A stretch of 64,000 nucleotides of DNA from Flavobacterium sp. Root901 (GCF_001429765.1 NZ_LMJB01000006.1:824338-888337); one strand, 5' to 3'. Numbered from the stretch's first letter, positions 7,861-16,654 are shown. Notes: generated by a model not told the origin, from the sequence alone. Program-made: numbers and translations.

Positions 7861-8823
7861 TTATCTTCCGCCTAAGAAAAGATTAACAAAAATGTCTGAA
7901 ATTAACGAAGTCATACATAGCGTTAATAATATGGAAAGTAAAAATGTGCTCAATGCCAATTTTTTTAATTCCGGATCTAAAAGCTTAGGGTTTTGGTTTT
8001 TAGAAACCGTAATTAAATGTTTCGTTAAAGGAATATAAGCCAGTAAAAATAAATACTGATCGAAATTATAATCACTTAAAACTGCAAATATTATTACTAA
8101 AAGCATAGCGGTAACAATCAAAAAATAATGGTATTTTTTTGCTTTTGCTCCGCCCATTTGCACTACGATTGTATTTTTTCCGGATTTTCTGTCTGATTCT
8201 TCATCGCGCATATTGTTCAGGTTTAAAACACCAACGCTTAATAATCCGATTGATACTGCCGGAAGGATTAAAAGCGGATCAACTTCTTTGGAATATAAAA
8301 AGTTAACGCCCAATGTACTTACAAGTCCAAAGAAAACAAAAACAAACAAATCCCCAAATCCTCTGTATCCGTATGCTGAATTTCCAACTGTGTAGCGAAT
8401 TGCCGATACAATAGCAGCAATTCCAAGCAATAAGAAAAAGATAGAATAGCCGAAATTGTCTTTTCCAAAGGCGAAATAAATCAAGGTTACTGCAGAAAGA
8501 AAAGTTAGTAATGCCGTAATTATAATTGCTTTTTTCATGGCTTGCGGAGTAATAATTCCGCTTTGAATCGCACGCTGAGGCCCTACTCTGTCTGCATTAT
8601 CTGTACCTTTTACACCATCTCCGTAATCGTTGGCAAAATTTGACAAAACCTGTAAGCCAAGTGTTGTTAAAAGTGCAAAACCAAAAATTTTCCAGCTGAA
8701 AACTTCACTCGGTGTAGCTATGGTTTCTGTTGGATGTATTAATGCATATATACTTCCTACTATAATTCCGGAAACTGATAAAGGCAGTGTGCGCAGTCTC
8801 GCGGCTTCAATCCAATGTTTCAT
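7861..8823 (-). CDS. menA: 1,4-dihydroxy-2-naphthoate polyprenyltransferase MenA
   Basis: MenA attaches the polyprenyl tail to DHNA, producing demethylmenaquinone in the inner membrane. The 320-residue protein has about eight hydrophobic helices. The two UbiA-superfamily aspartate-rich motifs are present: NFANDYGDGVKGTDNADR (about residues 62-79) and NNMRDEESDRKSGKNT (about residues 203-218). The first motif in the form NDYxDxxxGxD is specific to MenA and distinguishes it from the UbiA-family gene at 26820. It lies about 90 bp downstream of menB. Confidence 0.93.
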   Translation of the reverse strand: MKHWIEAARLRTLPLSVSGIIVGSIYALIHPTETIATPSEVFSWKIFGFALLTTLGLQVLSNFANDYGDGVKGTDNADRVGPQRAIQSGIITPQAMKKAIIITALLTFLSAVTLIYFAFGKDNFGYSIFFLLLGIAAIVSAIRYTVGNSAYGYRGFGDLFVFVFFGLVSTLGVNFLYSKEVDPLLILPAVSIGLLSVGVLNLNNMRDEESDRKSGKNTIVVQMGGAKAKKYHYFLIVTAMLLVIIFAVLSDYNFDQYLFLLAYIPLTKHLITVSKNQNPKLLDPELKKLALSTFLLSILLTLCMTSLISDIFVNLFLGGR

Positions 8824-8841
8824 TTGTTTTTATTTAATTTG

Positions 8842-8897
8842 TTTCAAGTTCAGGTTTCAAGTTTCATGCCCAGAACCTGAAACCTGAAACTTGAAAC
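8842..8897. repeat. Inverted repeat of 'GTTTCAAGTTCAGGTTTCAAG' type
   Basis: The sequence GTTTCAAGTTCAGGTTTCAAGTTTC is followed 8 bases later by a near-perfect reverse complement, AACCTGAAACCTGAAACTTG. It sits between menB and menA. Single-arm relatives occur at about 43418-43433 and 58929-58957. It could make a strong hairpin in the menB-menA transcript. Confidence 0.65.
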
Positions 8898-8916
8898 ATT
8901 TTTCAAACTATTTTAT

Positions 8917-9750
8917 TTATGGCAGCCATTTATTTTCACCGAAATTCGGTTTTCTTTTTTCAAGGAAAGCGTTTCTTCCTTCTTTTGCTTCTTCTGTCAT
9001 GTAGGCCAAACGTGTCGCTTCTCCGGCAAAAACCTGCTGTCCAACCATTCCGTCATCAGTTAAGTTCATGGCAAATTTCAGCATTTTTATAGAAGTTGGC
9101 GATTTTTGAAGGATTTCCTGAGCCCATTCGTATGCAGTTGCTTCTAATTCGTCATGCGAAATTACAGCATTTACCATTCCCATTTCAAAAGCTTCCTGAG
9201 CAGAATAATTTCTTCCTAAAAAGAAAATTTCGCGCGCTTTTTTTTGTCCAACCATTTTAGCTAAATAAGCAGATCCGTAACCGCCGTCAAAACTGGTAAC
9301 ATCAGCATCTGTTTGCTTAAATATAGCATGTTCTTTACTTGCCAGAGTCATATCGCAGACTACATGTAAACTATGTCCGCCGCCAACAGCCCAGCCCGGA
9401 ACTACAGCAATTACAACTTTTGGCATAAAACGAATCAATCGCTGTACTTCCAGAATATTTAAACGATGCTGTCCGTCATCTCCAACATATCCCTGATGTC
9501 CGCGTGCATTTTGATCGCCTCCGCTGCAAAAGGAATAAACACCATCTTTTGTTGATGGTCCTTCTGCAGAAAGTAAAACTACTCCAATTGAAGTATCCTC
9601 CTGGGCGTCATAAAAAGCCTGGTACAATTCTGAAGTTGTTTTTGGTCTGAAAGCGTTTCTAACATTTGGTCTGTTAAAAGCAATTCTGGCAACTCCGTTA
9701 CATTTTTTATAGGTTATATCTTCAAATTCTCTGGCTGTAATCCAATCCAT
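8917..9750 (-). CDS. menB: 1,4-dihydroxy-2-naphthoyl-CoA synthase MenB
   Basis: MenB is a crotonase-fold enzyme that closes o-succinylbenzoyl-CoA to DHNA-CoA. The 277 residues contain the family's characteristic segments: FNRPNVRNAFRPKT, the oxyanion-hole block FCSGGDQNARG followed by the YVGDDG(Q)HRLN loop specific to MenB, and VVPGWAVGGGHSLHVVCD. The TSFDGGYGSAYLAKMVGQKKAREIFF region is also conserved. The start ATG gives the expected length. It appears to begin the menB-menA-UPF0173 transcription unit. Confidence 0.95.
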   Translation of the reverse strand: MDWITAREFEDITYKKCNGVARIAFNRPNVRNAFRPKTTSELYQAFYDAQEDTSIGVVLLSAEGPSTKDGVYSFCSGGDQNARGHQGYVGDDGQHRLNILEVQRLIRFMPKVVIAVVPGWAVGGGHSLHVVCDMTLASKEHAIFKQTDADVTSFDGGYGSAYLAKMVGQKKAREIFFLGRNYSAQEAFEMGMVNAVISHDELEATAYEWAQEILQKSPTSIKMLKFAMNLTDDGMVGQQVFAGEATRLAYMTEEAKEGRNAFLEKRKPNFGENKWLP

Positions 9751-10518
9751 TTGTGTTTGTTTATTTAAAAATTATAGTGTAAAAATAAAGCATTTTTTAC
9801 ATTTTTCCGTATTGAATTTTATATAAGTCACAGCTATTTTTTGTTTCAATGTTAACAATTAGCAGAGGCGTTCAAAAAATAACACTTTTTAACATTAGTT
9901 TTAAAAAATAATGAGTAATTTTACACCCTAGAAATCAATGAGATACGATGTATTTTGTTGATATAAGATTGATTTTCTTTCACTGATTTATTAACCTAAA
10001 AAATGATTTTTTTGAGAAAATTTAAAAAATTTGTCGCTCATTTTTTTATGGTTTTAAACAATAAACCTGTTAAGAACGAGCAAATGATTTATTCGTTTGT
10101 CAAAACTTCAAAGAGGAGATAGTAACACCTAAGGTTAAACGCTGGAATTGTTTTGTAATTAGTATATTAATTGATTACGAAAAGAGGAAAATGCTAACCA
10201 AAACTTTCTAAAAGTTATTTTATTAAACCAAATGGACTAGCCGTGAAATTAAATTTTTGCTTTTGAGATAAACGCATTAATTGTTTAAAGACATACTATC
10301 GAGAAGGTAATTTCTAAAATTCGTAAAGCTATTTACTTTCAAGATAAATTCGAATTATTTTATTTCTGTTTTTTTTTAATTACAATTTTTTTTAAAACTA
10401 GAATAAAAAGGGAAAGGCTGCTTGTAATGAGCAGCCTTTCTTGTTTTTTAAATTCCAAAAATAAAATCCAAATTCTAATGTATGAATAAATTGGAATTTG
10501 GAATTTAAATATTGAGAT
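9751..10518. other. 768-bp gene-free region with possible small transcript
   Basis: No convincing protein gene is present. It holds a weak 39-codon frame at 10003-10122 (+), a hairpin GTAATTAGT/ATTGATTAC around 10157-10180 that pairs fully if G-U is allowed, and a strong terminator-like stem at 10412-10439. Plus-strand TAATTTTA at about 9918-9925 resembles a -7 element. A noncoding RNA running rightwards to that stem is possible but unproven. Confidence 0.4.
10412..10439. terminator. Intrinsic terminator, bidirectional
   Basis: AAGGCTGCT pairs with AGCAGCCTT around a short TGTAATG loop. It is followed by CTTGTTTTTT on the plus strand and by CCCTTTTTATTC on the minus strand. It is placed to end cvfB transcription on the minus strand, and would also end any plus-strand transcript from the gene-free region. 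Confidence 0.75.
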
Positions 10519-11382
10519 TTAACTATTAGTTTCTTTTACAAGATAAATTCCGTCTTCTTTAATTTCGATGAGTTTTTCCTTATACAAAGCTCCTACGGCC
10601 TTTTTAAACGTTTTTTTACTCATTTTTAAAACCGTTTTAATATCTTCAGGATGCGAATTATCATTTAAGCGTAAAAAACCGCGATTGGCTCTTAATTCAT
10701 CTAAAATCTTTTCAGCATTTGGTTCAATACTCTGATAACCCTGAATTTGCAAAGCAACATCTATTTTATTATCAGGGCGGATATTTTTAATATAACCGCG
10801 CATTCTGTCTCCGGTTCTTATCGAGTCGTCATACACTTCATCTTTGTACAAAAGACCTTTGTGCTGTTCATTGATGATGACGTTAATTCCTATTTCGGTA
10901 ATGTGCGAAACTATTAAATCTACTTCTTCGCCTTTTTCAACCGTTAAATTATCGTTGCTTAAAAACTGATTTGTTTTACTGGAAGCCACCAGACGATTTG
11001 TTTTTTCATCTTTATAAAGGTAAACCAGGTAACGTTTGCCTTTTTCCATCGGCCTTGCCTGTTCTTTAAACGGTACAAGAATGTCTTTTTCCATTCCCCA
11101 ATCCATAAAAGCACCAACCTGATTGATATAGTTTACTCTTAAAAGAGCAAATTCATTTAGTAAAATATAAGGCTCAAGAGTAGTGGCAACAGGACGTTGT
11201 TCGTGGTCTAAATAAACAAAAACAACAAGCTCTTCGCCTATCTCAAATTCGTTGGGAACATATTTATTTGGTAATAAAACGTCGTGAATTCCGTCCGGAT
11301 CTTTTTCAGGATTTCCTAAAAAGAGACCAACTTTTGTATCACGTAATATGGTAAGTGTATTGTATTTTCCTATTTCAAGCAT
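10519..11382 (-). CDS. CvfB-family S1-like RNA-binding protein
   Basis: The 287-residue protein opens with an S1-like segment (MLEIGKYNTLTILRDTKVGLFLG) and has further S1-type repeats, the clearest around ALLRVNYINQVGAFMDWGMEKDILVPF and IVSHITEIGINVIINEQHKGLLY. It ends in a winged-helix-like domain (GFLRLNDNSHPEDIKTVLKMSKKTFKKAVGALYKEKLIEI). This is the architecture of CvfB/YitL, which modulates RNA-related regulation and virulence factor expression in staphylococci. The targets here are unknown. It sits between DUF2853 and menB on the minus strand. Confidence 0.85.
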   Translation of the reverse strand: MLEIGKYNTLTILRDTKVGLFLGNPEKDPDGIHDVLLPNKYVPNEFEIGEELVVFVYLDHEQRPVATTLEPYILLNEFALLRVNYINQVGAFMDWGMEKDILVPFKEQARPMEKGKRYLVYLYKDEKTNRLVASSKTNQFLSNDNLTVEKGEEVDLIVSHITEIGINVIINEQHKGLLYKDEVYDDSIRTGDRMRGYIKNIRPDNKIDVALQIQGYQSIEPNAEKILDELRANRGFLRLNDNSHPEDIKTVLKMSKKTFKKAVGALYKEKLIEIKEDGIYLVKETNS

Positions 11383-11394
11383 TATTATTAAGGT

Positions 11395-11436
11395 TCTAAG
11401 CTTTGAGAAGCTGAGTTACTAAGCTGCAAATGTACG
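11395..11436. repeat. 'AAGGTTCTAAG' dispersed repeat, copy 1
   Basis: AAGGTTCTAAGCTTTGAGAA and GCTGAGTTACTAAGCTGC lie just upstream of the CvfB start. The same AGAACCTTAG / CTAAGGTTCT words recur at 15630-15668, 26783-26817 and 42521-42660, always between genes. Confidence 0.55.
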
Positions 11437-11487
11437 AAGTTTGAAAATGGTAAATAGAATGTTTTAGATTAAATCTCATAGAAAACA

Positions 11488-11511
11488 AAAAGCGTCAAAA
11501 ATGACGCTTTT
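11488..11511 (-). terminator. Intrinsic terminator after DUF2853 gene
   Basis: AAAAGCGTCA and TGACGCTTTT form a 10-bp stem with a 4-nt loop. On the minus strand a run of TTTTTGTTTT follows, immediately after the DUF2853 stop. Confidence 0.8.
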
Positions 11512-11516
11512 AATTT

Positions 11517-11858
11517 TTATTTATAAACACTTTCTTTTTTAAAGTGTACTGTTAGTAAATAATAAACTACAGCCCTGTATTTGTGTTTATTTGATTTACC
11601 ATATTTTTCTAAAACAGAATGAATGGCTTGGTCTAAAGCCGGATCATCTGCTAAACCCAATTTTTTAATTAGAAAATTATTTTTAACAGTATGTATTTCC
11701 GAGTCCTGATTTCCAGCTACTACTGATGCATCATTATTATAAATCGATGGTCCGCAGCCTATGGTAACTTTAGTCAGTAAATCCATGTTTGGAGTAACAC
11801 CACATTTTTCTTTTAAATCAGCAGCATACTTCTTAATTAATTCTTCTCTTTTGCTCAT
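11517..11858 (-). CDS. DUF2853 family protein
   Basis: This is a small (113-residue), soluble, mostly helical protein beginning MSKREELIKKYAADLKEKCG, with the conserved TIGCGPSIYN segment near residues 33-42 and a KYRAVVYYLLTVHF C-terminal helix. It is recognised as the DUF2853 family, which has no established function. It lies about 96 bp downstream of menD and carries its own terminator. Confidence 0.8.
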   Translation of the reverse strand: MSKREELIKKYAADLKEKCGVTPNMDLLTKVTIGCGPSIYNNDASVVAGNQDSEIHTVKNNFLIKKLGLADDPALDQAIHSVLEKYGKSNKHKYRAVVYYLLTVHFKKESVYK

Positions 11859-11954
11859 AATAATTTTAATTGGTTATAATTTATTTAATAACCAAATCTA
11901 AATATTATTAGAAGTTAAAACAAATATTTAACAATATTTAACTTACAAAATAAA

Positions 11955-13619
11955 TTAAACAAGCTGTTTGAAATATTGCTTTAAAATTGCATCATTTTCT
12001 AAAGTTGGAGTAAAAATTTCCAGTATTGCCGGTTTTTCGTCTGCTTGAAATAATAACTCCAGATTTTCATTTAATGAAACTAAATCGCTGGCTTTAAAAT
12101 AACTGCAGTCGTACATTTTTGCCAAATGCTCTGCTGTTAAATGGTGCGAGGTTTCAAAATAAGTATTAAAAACTGGTTTTTCTTCATGTCCGGGCAAAAT
12201 CCTGAAGATGCCACCTCCTCCATTATTAATTATTATAATTTTAAAGTTTTTAGGAATATACGAATTCCACAAAGCATTGCTGTCGTATAAAAAGCTGATA
12301 TCACCTGTAATGAAAACCGTCTGAATGCCACTTCCGACAGCTGCGCCAATCGCTGTAGAAGTACTTCCGTCGATTCCGCTTGTCCCTCTGTTGCAGTATA
12401 CTTCTATCGATGGATCAATCTCAATTAATTGAGCATAACGAATTGCCGAACTGTTACTAATCTGCAACTGACTATTTTTTGGAAGTGTTTCAATTACTTT
12501 CTCAAAAACTTTAAAGTCTGAAAATGGAATTTTCTTTAAATACTCTTCTTTTCTAATATTTCTTAAACTGTAAATTTTATCAATTTTAGAGAAATATTTG
12601 CTTTGTGTAAATGTAGTTTTTGGAAGCAGATCTTTAAAAAAATCGTTGGGTTCCATTACAAAATGTTTACTTAAAGCATTGAATGTATCATAGGCACGTA
12701 AAGTATCTATGTGCCAGTGATGTGCAGGTTTGTATTTTCGCAAAAAAGCTTTAATACGTTTTGATACAATCATGCCGCCAAAAGTGATTAAAACTCCCGG
12801 TTCTAATTCTTTAAAATCAGCATCATCAAATGGCGTTATTAAAGTATCAATACTGTTGATAAAACTTGGATGATGCAGATTTGAAGTCGTTTCTGTAAGC
12901 ACAACAATGGAAGGATCATTGGCAAAGTTTTCCAAAATTTCCTTTTCTATAGAATTGGCTTCATTTATTCCTCCAATAAGAATTAATTTTCTTTTTGCTG
13001 AATTCCAGATTGAAACAATTTCTTCACTGTTTTCAATGATTTTTGTTGGGATTATTTCTTCCGGATTTGTAATTTTTGGTTCAACAGAAAGTCCTGAAAC
13101 GGTTTCATATAATGGTTCTTCAAACGGAGCATTAATATGAACAGGCCCTTTTTGAGAAATAGCAGTTTCTATTGCTTTATTAATTTTCAAGTCATTTTCA
13201 ACTGATGCTTCTTCGGTTAAATTTGCATTAAAAACAGAATGATTTAAAAAGACATTTTCCTGGCGAATCGTTTGTCCGTCACCAATATCGATTTTATTTT
13301 GAGGACGGTCTGCCGAAATTACGATTAAAGGAATCTGACTGTAAAATGCTTCGGCTACAGCCGGATAATAATTTAAGAGTGCAGATCCGGATGTGCATAT
13401 AACTGCTGTTGGTTTTTTTGTCTGCTGGGCAATTCCCAAAGCAAAAAAAGCAGCGCAGCGCTCGTCGGCAATACTGTAACATTTAAAATTTGGATTTTGT
13501 GCGAAACCAATTGTCAAAGGCGCATTTCTTGAGCCTGGAGAAATTATAATATTGTGAATTCCTTTTGCTGAACAAATCTCGATAATGCTTTGTGCAAGCG
13601 CTATTTTGGGGTAAATCAT
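11955..13619 (-). CDS. menD: SEPHCHC synthase MenD
   Basis: MenD is the ThDP-dependent enzyme that adds 2-oxoglutarate to isochorismate, the first committed menaquinone step. The 554 residues show the ThDP-enzyme layout: an N-terminal PYR domain with the MenD hallmark IISPGSRNAPLTIGF (about residues 26-40) and TSGSALLNYYPAVAEAFY, then a middle domain, then a PP domain with NRGTSGIDGSTSTAIGAA and the Mg/ThDP motif GDISFLYDSNALWN ... IIINNGGGGIF. It is divergent from the thioredoxin-fold gene at 13796. menF and menH are not adjacent. Confidence 0.95.
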   Translation of the reverse strand: MIYPKIALAQSIIEICSAKGIHNIIISPGSRNAPLTIGFAQNPNFKCYSIADERCAAFFALGIAQQTKKPTAVICTSGSALLNYYPAVAEAFYSQIPLIVISADRPQNKIDIGDGQTIRQENVFLNHSVFNANLTEEASVENDLKINKAIETAISQKGPVHINAPFEEPLYETVSGLSVEPKITNPEEIIPTKIIENSEEIVSIWNSAKRKLILIGGINEANSIEKEILENFANDPSIVVLTETTSNLHHPSFINSIDTLITPFDDADFKELEPGVLITFGGMIVSKRIKAFLRKYKPAHHWHIDTLRAYDTFNALSKHFVMEPNDFFKDLLPKTTFTQSKYFSKIDKIYSLRNIRKEEYLKKIPFSDFKVFEKVIETLPKNSQLQISNSSAIRYAQLIEIDPSIEVYCNRGTSGIDGSTSTAIGAAVGSGIQTVFITGDISFLYDSNALWNSYIPKNFKIIIINNGGGGIFRILPGHEEKPVFNTYFETSHHLTAEHLAKMYDCSYFKASDLVSLNENLELLFQADEKPAILEIFTPTLENDAILKQYFKQLV

Positions 13620-13678
13620 TCTAAATAGTGTATAATTTTTGAAGAAAATCTTTTGCTTAAAATTTTCTTTTATAAATA

Positions 13679-13686
13679 CAAAGTTA
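13679..13686 (-). promoter_or_regulatory. Candidate menD -7 element TAACTTTG
   Basis: On the minus strand TAACTTTG fits TAnnTTTG and lies about 60 nt upstream of the menD start. No clean TTG -33 element is seen at the best spacing. Confidence 0.4.
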
Positions 13687-13752
13687 CAAACTTCGAACTT
13701 GATTTAACTTATATATTAGGAAGATATTATGACTGTTTTTAGAAAAAGGGAA

Positions 13753-13760
13753 TATATTTG
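13753..13760 (+). promoter_or_regulatory. Candidate -7 element TATATTTG for thioredoxin-fold gene
   Basis: TATATTTG matches TAnnTTTG exactly and ends 35 nt before the ATG at 13796. The upstream sequence is T-rich, without a perfect -33. Confidence 0.5.
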
Positions 13761-13795
13761 TAAAACAGAATTTTCTCTACTAAAATAAGCACTTT

Positions 13796-14971
13796 ATGCG
13801 TTTCTTATATTTGTTTTTCCTTTTTGTATGGATGCAGAATTTACAGTCTCAAAATCAGTTTACTGTTGACGGAATATCATACAAAACCGCTTTGGAGAAT
13901 GCTAAAACCGAAGGTAAACCCGTTTTTGTAATGCTTTATGCAGACTGGTGCCCGCATTGTAATTTAATGAAAAAAGAAGTTTTTAGTGATGCTAAAGTCA
14001 TGGATTTTTTGAATAAAAATTATATCTGTGTCTGGAAAAATATTGAGAAAGAAGAAGGAACTGCACTTAAAAATAAATTTAAAACAACTTCTCTTCCTGC
14101 ATTTTTATTTTTAGATTCGAATGAAACACTTTTATACGCTTTAAAAGGCGAAATGAAAAAACCTGATTTCTTAGCCGAAGCAAATTATGCTTTAAATCCT
14201 AAGTTTCAGCTTCCTTATTTAGAGAAAGAATTCCTGGCTGATCCGGCTAATTCTACTAAGTTTTTTGCTTATTTGAATACTTTAAAAAAAGGAAAAGACA
14301 GAACTGAATTATCAATTCCTACTCATATTTATCTTCAGACACAATCAGACGATCAATTGGTCAGTGAAACAAACTGGCGTGTGATTGCAAATGGTGTTAC
14401 GGATATTAATTCGAGGGAATTTCAATATGTTTTAAAACATCAAAAAGAATTTGCTGCCGTTGCTTCTCAAAATCGTGTGGACCGCAAAGTAGAAAATATT
14501 GTAACTGAACTGCTTCGTCCGCTAGTCGATAATATGGCTACTGTTAATTATTATAAACAAAGAGAAGTTGCCAAATCAATTCGGTTACAAAAAACAGATT
14601 CTCTTGTTTTTAAGTTTGACTTAACTATGGCAGAAAGAACTGAAAAATGGGATTTTTACAAAAAAGTAACATTAAATGATACTGAAAAACTAGTGTGGAA
14701 TGACGCCAGTTTCCTAAAAGATATCGGGCAGACTTATTTCAAACACATTAACGATACCGAAAGTTTGAAAAAATCTATTTTATGGGTTAAACATTCGCTG
14801 GAGTTAAGTGATTCTTACGATGGGAATTTGCTTGCTGCGCGGCTTTACAATAAAATTAGAGATAAAAAGTCGGCGTTGAAATATGCAAAAGATGCCGCAG
14901 CAATTGGTAAAGAAATGGGCTGGAACACAAAAGATGCCGATACTTTACTTGCCGAATTAAATGCTAAATAA
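13796..14971 (+). CDS. Secreted thioredoxin-fold protein
   Basis: An N-terminal signal peptide (MRFLYLFFLFVWMQNLQSQ) is followed by a thioredoxin domain with the CxxC redox pair in DWCPHC (Cys52 and Cys55) and the cis-proline context TTSLPAFLFLD. The remaining 230 or so residues are helical without a recognised enzymatic motif and may form TPR-like repeats near the C terminus (SALKYAKDAAAIGKEMG). It probably works as a periplasmic thiol-disulfide reductase or a DUF255-like thioredoxin. Its partner is unknown. It is transcribed away from menD. Confidence 0.82.
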   Translation: MRFLYLFFLFVWMQNLQSQNQFTVDGISYKTALENAKTEGKPVFVMLYADWCPHCNLMKKEVFSDAKVMDFLNKNYICVWKNIEKEEGTALKNKFKTTSLPAFLFLDSNETLLYALKGEMKKPDFLAEANYALNPKFQLPYLEKEFLADPANSTKFFAYLNTLKKGKDRTELSIPTHIYLQTQSDDQLVSETNWRVIANGVTDINSREFQYVLKHQKEFAAVASQNRVDRKVENIVTELLRPLVDNMATVNYYKQREVAKSIRLQKTDSLVFKFDLTMAERTEKWDFYKKVTLNDTEKLVWNDASFLKDIGQTYFKHINDTESLKKSILWVKHSLELSDSYDGNLLAARLYNKIRDKKSALKYAKDAAAIGKEMGWNTKDADTLLAELNAK

Positions 14972-15040
14972 AATTTTAAACTTATTATTCGAAGCAAATT
15001 CAAACTATTGAAGTGAACTCTTTGAACAAAAAATAAAACC

Positions 15041-15538
15041 ATGAACCTTACATTAAGACCAGCCACAAAGAATGATTTAGAAAAAATTCTTGAAATTGTA
15101 AATCATTCTATTCTGCATACCACTGCAAACTACAGCTATGATATTCAAACACTTGAAGTACAAACAAAATGGTTTGAAGACAAAAAAGCAAAAAACTTAC
15201 CTATTGTTGTTGCCGATTTAGACGGTGAAGTAGCAGGCTTTGGGAGTTATGGACAGTTTCGTGAAAAAATTGGTTACCAATATACCGTAGAACATTCTGT
15301 ATATGTCGTAGATAATGTGATTGGAAAAGGCATTGGATCAAAATTATTAACAGAATTAATTCGTTTAGCAAAAGAGCAAGGTTATCACGTTATGATTGGA
15401 GCCATAGATGCCGATAATGCCGGAAGTATTGCTTTTCATGAAAAATTTGGTTTCGTGGCAACAGGAACTATTCGTGAAGTTGGTTATAAATTTGATCATT
15501 GGCTTGATCTGGTTTTTATGCAGTTAATACTGGTGTAG
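15041..15538 (+). CDS. GNAT family N-acetyltransferase (phosphinothricin acetyltransferase-like)
   Basis: This 165-residue single-domain GNAT starts LTLRPATKNDLEKILEIVNH. It has the acetyl-CoA loop VIGKGIGSKLLTELIRLAKEQGYH (about residues 95-118) and the GSIAFHEKFGFVATGTIREVGYKFDHWLD ending typical of the PAT/YncA subgroup, which acetylates phosphinothricin, methionine sulfoximine and similar amino-acid analogues. The true substrate cannot be predicted. A 69-bp gap separates it from the thioredoxin-fold gene. Confidence 0.88.
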   Translation: MNLTLRPATKNDLEKILEIVNHSILHTTANYSYDIQTLEVQTKWFEDKKAKNLPIVVADLDGEVAGFGSYGQFREKIGYQYTVEHSVYVVDNVIGKGIGSKLLTELIRLAKEQGYHVMIGAIDADNAGSIAFHEKFGFVATGTIREVGYKFDHWLDLVFMQLILV

Positions 15539-15629
15539 ATGGCACACGGATTTTGCGGATTCGCTTTTGCGAAAGCACGGATTAATACAGATTTTTATCA
15601 TTTTGACGTAAGGAGACACAATTGAGAAA

Positions 15630-15668
15630 AAATCTTAGAATCTTAGCATCTCAGAACCTTAGAACCTA
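15630..15668. repeat. 'TTAGAACCTTAG' dispersed repeat, copy 2
   Basis: AATCTTAGAATCTTAGCATC followed by TCAGAACCTTAGAACCT precedes the terminator between the GNAT and peroxidase genes. It is related to copies at 11395, 26783 and 42521. Confidence 0.6.
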
Positions 15669-15671
15669 AAA

Positions 15672-15711
15672 AAAAATCCCCAAATTTGATATTTCAAATT
15701 TGGGGATTTTT
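15672..15711. terminator. Bidirectional intrinsic terminator
   Basis: AAATCCCCAAATTTGA and TCAAATTTGGGGATTT form a 16-bp stem with A and T runs on both sides. It lies between the convergent GNAT and glutathione peroxidase genes and serves both. Confidence 0.9.
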
Positions 15712-15715
15712 TTTT

Positions 15716-16303
15716 TTAGCTTTTTATCCAATTAATTACTTCAGGATCTGTTGGTAAAGTTCTAGGTTTAATTACTTTAACTAATTCGCCTTTTTCGTTT
15801 ATTAAGTATTTTTGAAAATTCCACTCCACTTCAGAATCCTGTAAACCATTTTTAGATTTCTGTGTAAGGAATTTATACACTTCGCACATATCACTTCCTT
15901 TTACCGAAACCTTGTTCATCATTGGAAAAGTTACGCCGTAATTTTGCTGGCAGAAAGTTTCGATTTCTTTGTTTGTTCCAGGTTCCTGAGATGCAAAATT
16001 GTTTGCCGGAAAACCTACTATTACAAATCCTTTGTCTTTGTATTCTTTGTAAATCGCTTCAAGATCTTTGTATTGAGGCGTTAATCCGCATTTTGATGCT
16101 GTATTTACGATCATGATTTTTTTGCCTTTTAAAGAAGCAAAATCAAAAGTATCGCCTGATAAATCTTCTACCTTAAATTGATAAATTGTTTCTTTTGCCA
16201 TAGCTTTATCTGATTTAGATAATTTGTTTGTGCTTGTTTGAGCCTGTGACTGCGTGCTTAAAAAAAAGACAGCACTGCAGGCTATAAAAAGTATTTTTTT
16301 CAT
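15716..16303 (-). CDS. Secreted glutathione peroxidase family protein
   Basis: An N-terminal signal peptide (MKKILFIACSAVFFLSTQSQAQ) precedes a thioredoxin-like peroxidase domain with the GPx signature NTASKCGLTPQY; the peroxidatic Cys is residue 72. The GFPANNFASQEPG block carries the conserved Gln context, and VEWNFQKYLI contains the Trp-Asn of the catalytic tetrad. It reduces peroxides outside the cytoplasm, probably with thioredoxin-like donors rather than glutathione, as for most Cys-type bacterial members. Length is 195. Confidence 0.92.
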   Translation of the reverse strand: MKKILFIACSAVFFLSTQSQAQTSTNKLSKSDKAMAKETIYQFKVEDLSGDTFDFASLKGKKIMIVNTASKCGLTPQYKDLEAIYKEYKDKGFVIVGFPANNFASQEPGTNKEIETFCQQNYGVTFPMMNKVSVKGSDMCEVYKFLTQKSKNGLQDSEVEWNFQKYLINEKGELVKVIKPRTLPTDPEVINWIKS

Positions 16304-16395
16304 TGTGTAATTTTTTTATAAAATTAGTTAAAATCTGTTTTGCCGGATATTTAAATCACTTTTATTTTTATTAATTATAAGTTAAATAAAAAATT

Positions 16396-16426
16396 GAAGC
16401 CCGGCGTTAATCAGACGCCGGGCTTC
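16396..16426 (-). terminator. Intrinsic terminator of an unannotated minus-strand transcript
   Basis: GAAGCCCGGCGT and ACGCCGGGCTTC form a perfect 12-bp GC-rich stem with a 7-nt loop. On the minus strand AATTTTTTATTT follows; on the plus strand there is a C run instead. It lies about 90 bp upstream of the peroxidase start, so it must end some other transcript or act as an attenuator. Confidence 0.8.
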
Positions 16427-16654
16427 CCCCCATACAAACAAATCAAACCATGAATTAATTGTTTCTTTTAAATATCGTTTAAATTATAGTTGATGCTCCG
16501 GTTATAACGAAAATCTTTTTAATCTCAATCGCACTAATTCAATTATCTATGGCGTTTAGTAAGTGGAAAATTGGAGTTCGTTTAAAATGCTTGATTACTA
16601 TTAATTTTGATTTTCTTTTGGAAGTCCGGAGACATCAACTATTCAATATTTTTA

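Noticed and set aside
10003..10122. 39-codon frame in the gap between menB and cvfB
   Set aside because: No recognisable start signal, low-complexity Lys/Phe content and no family; recorded only as part of the gap description.
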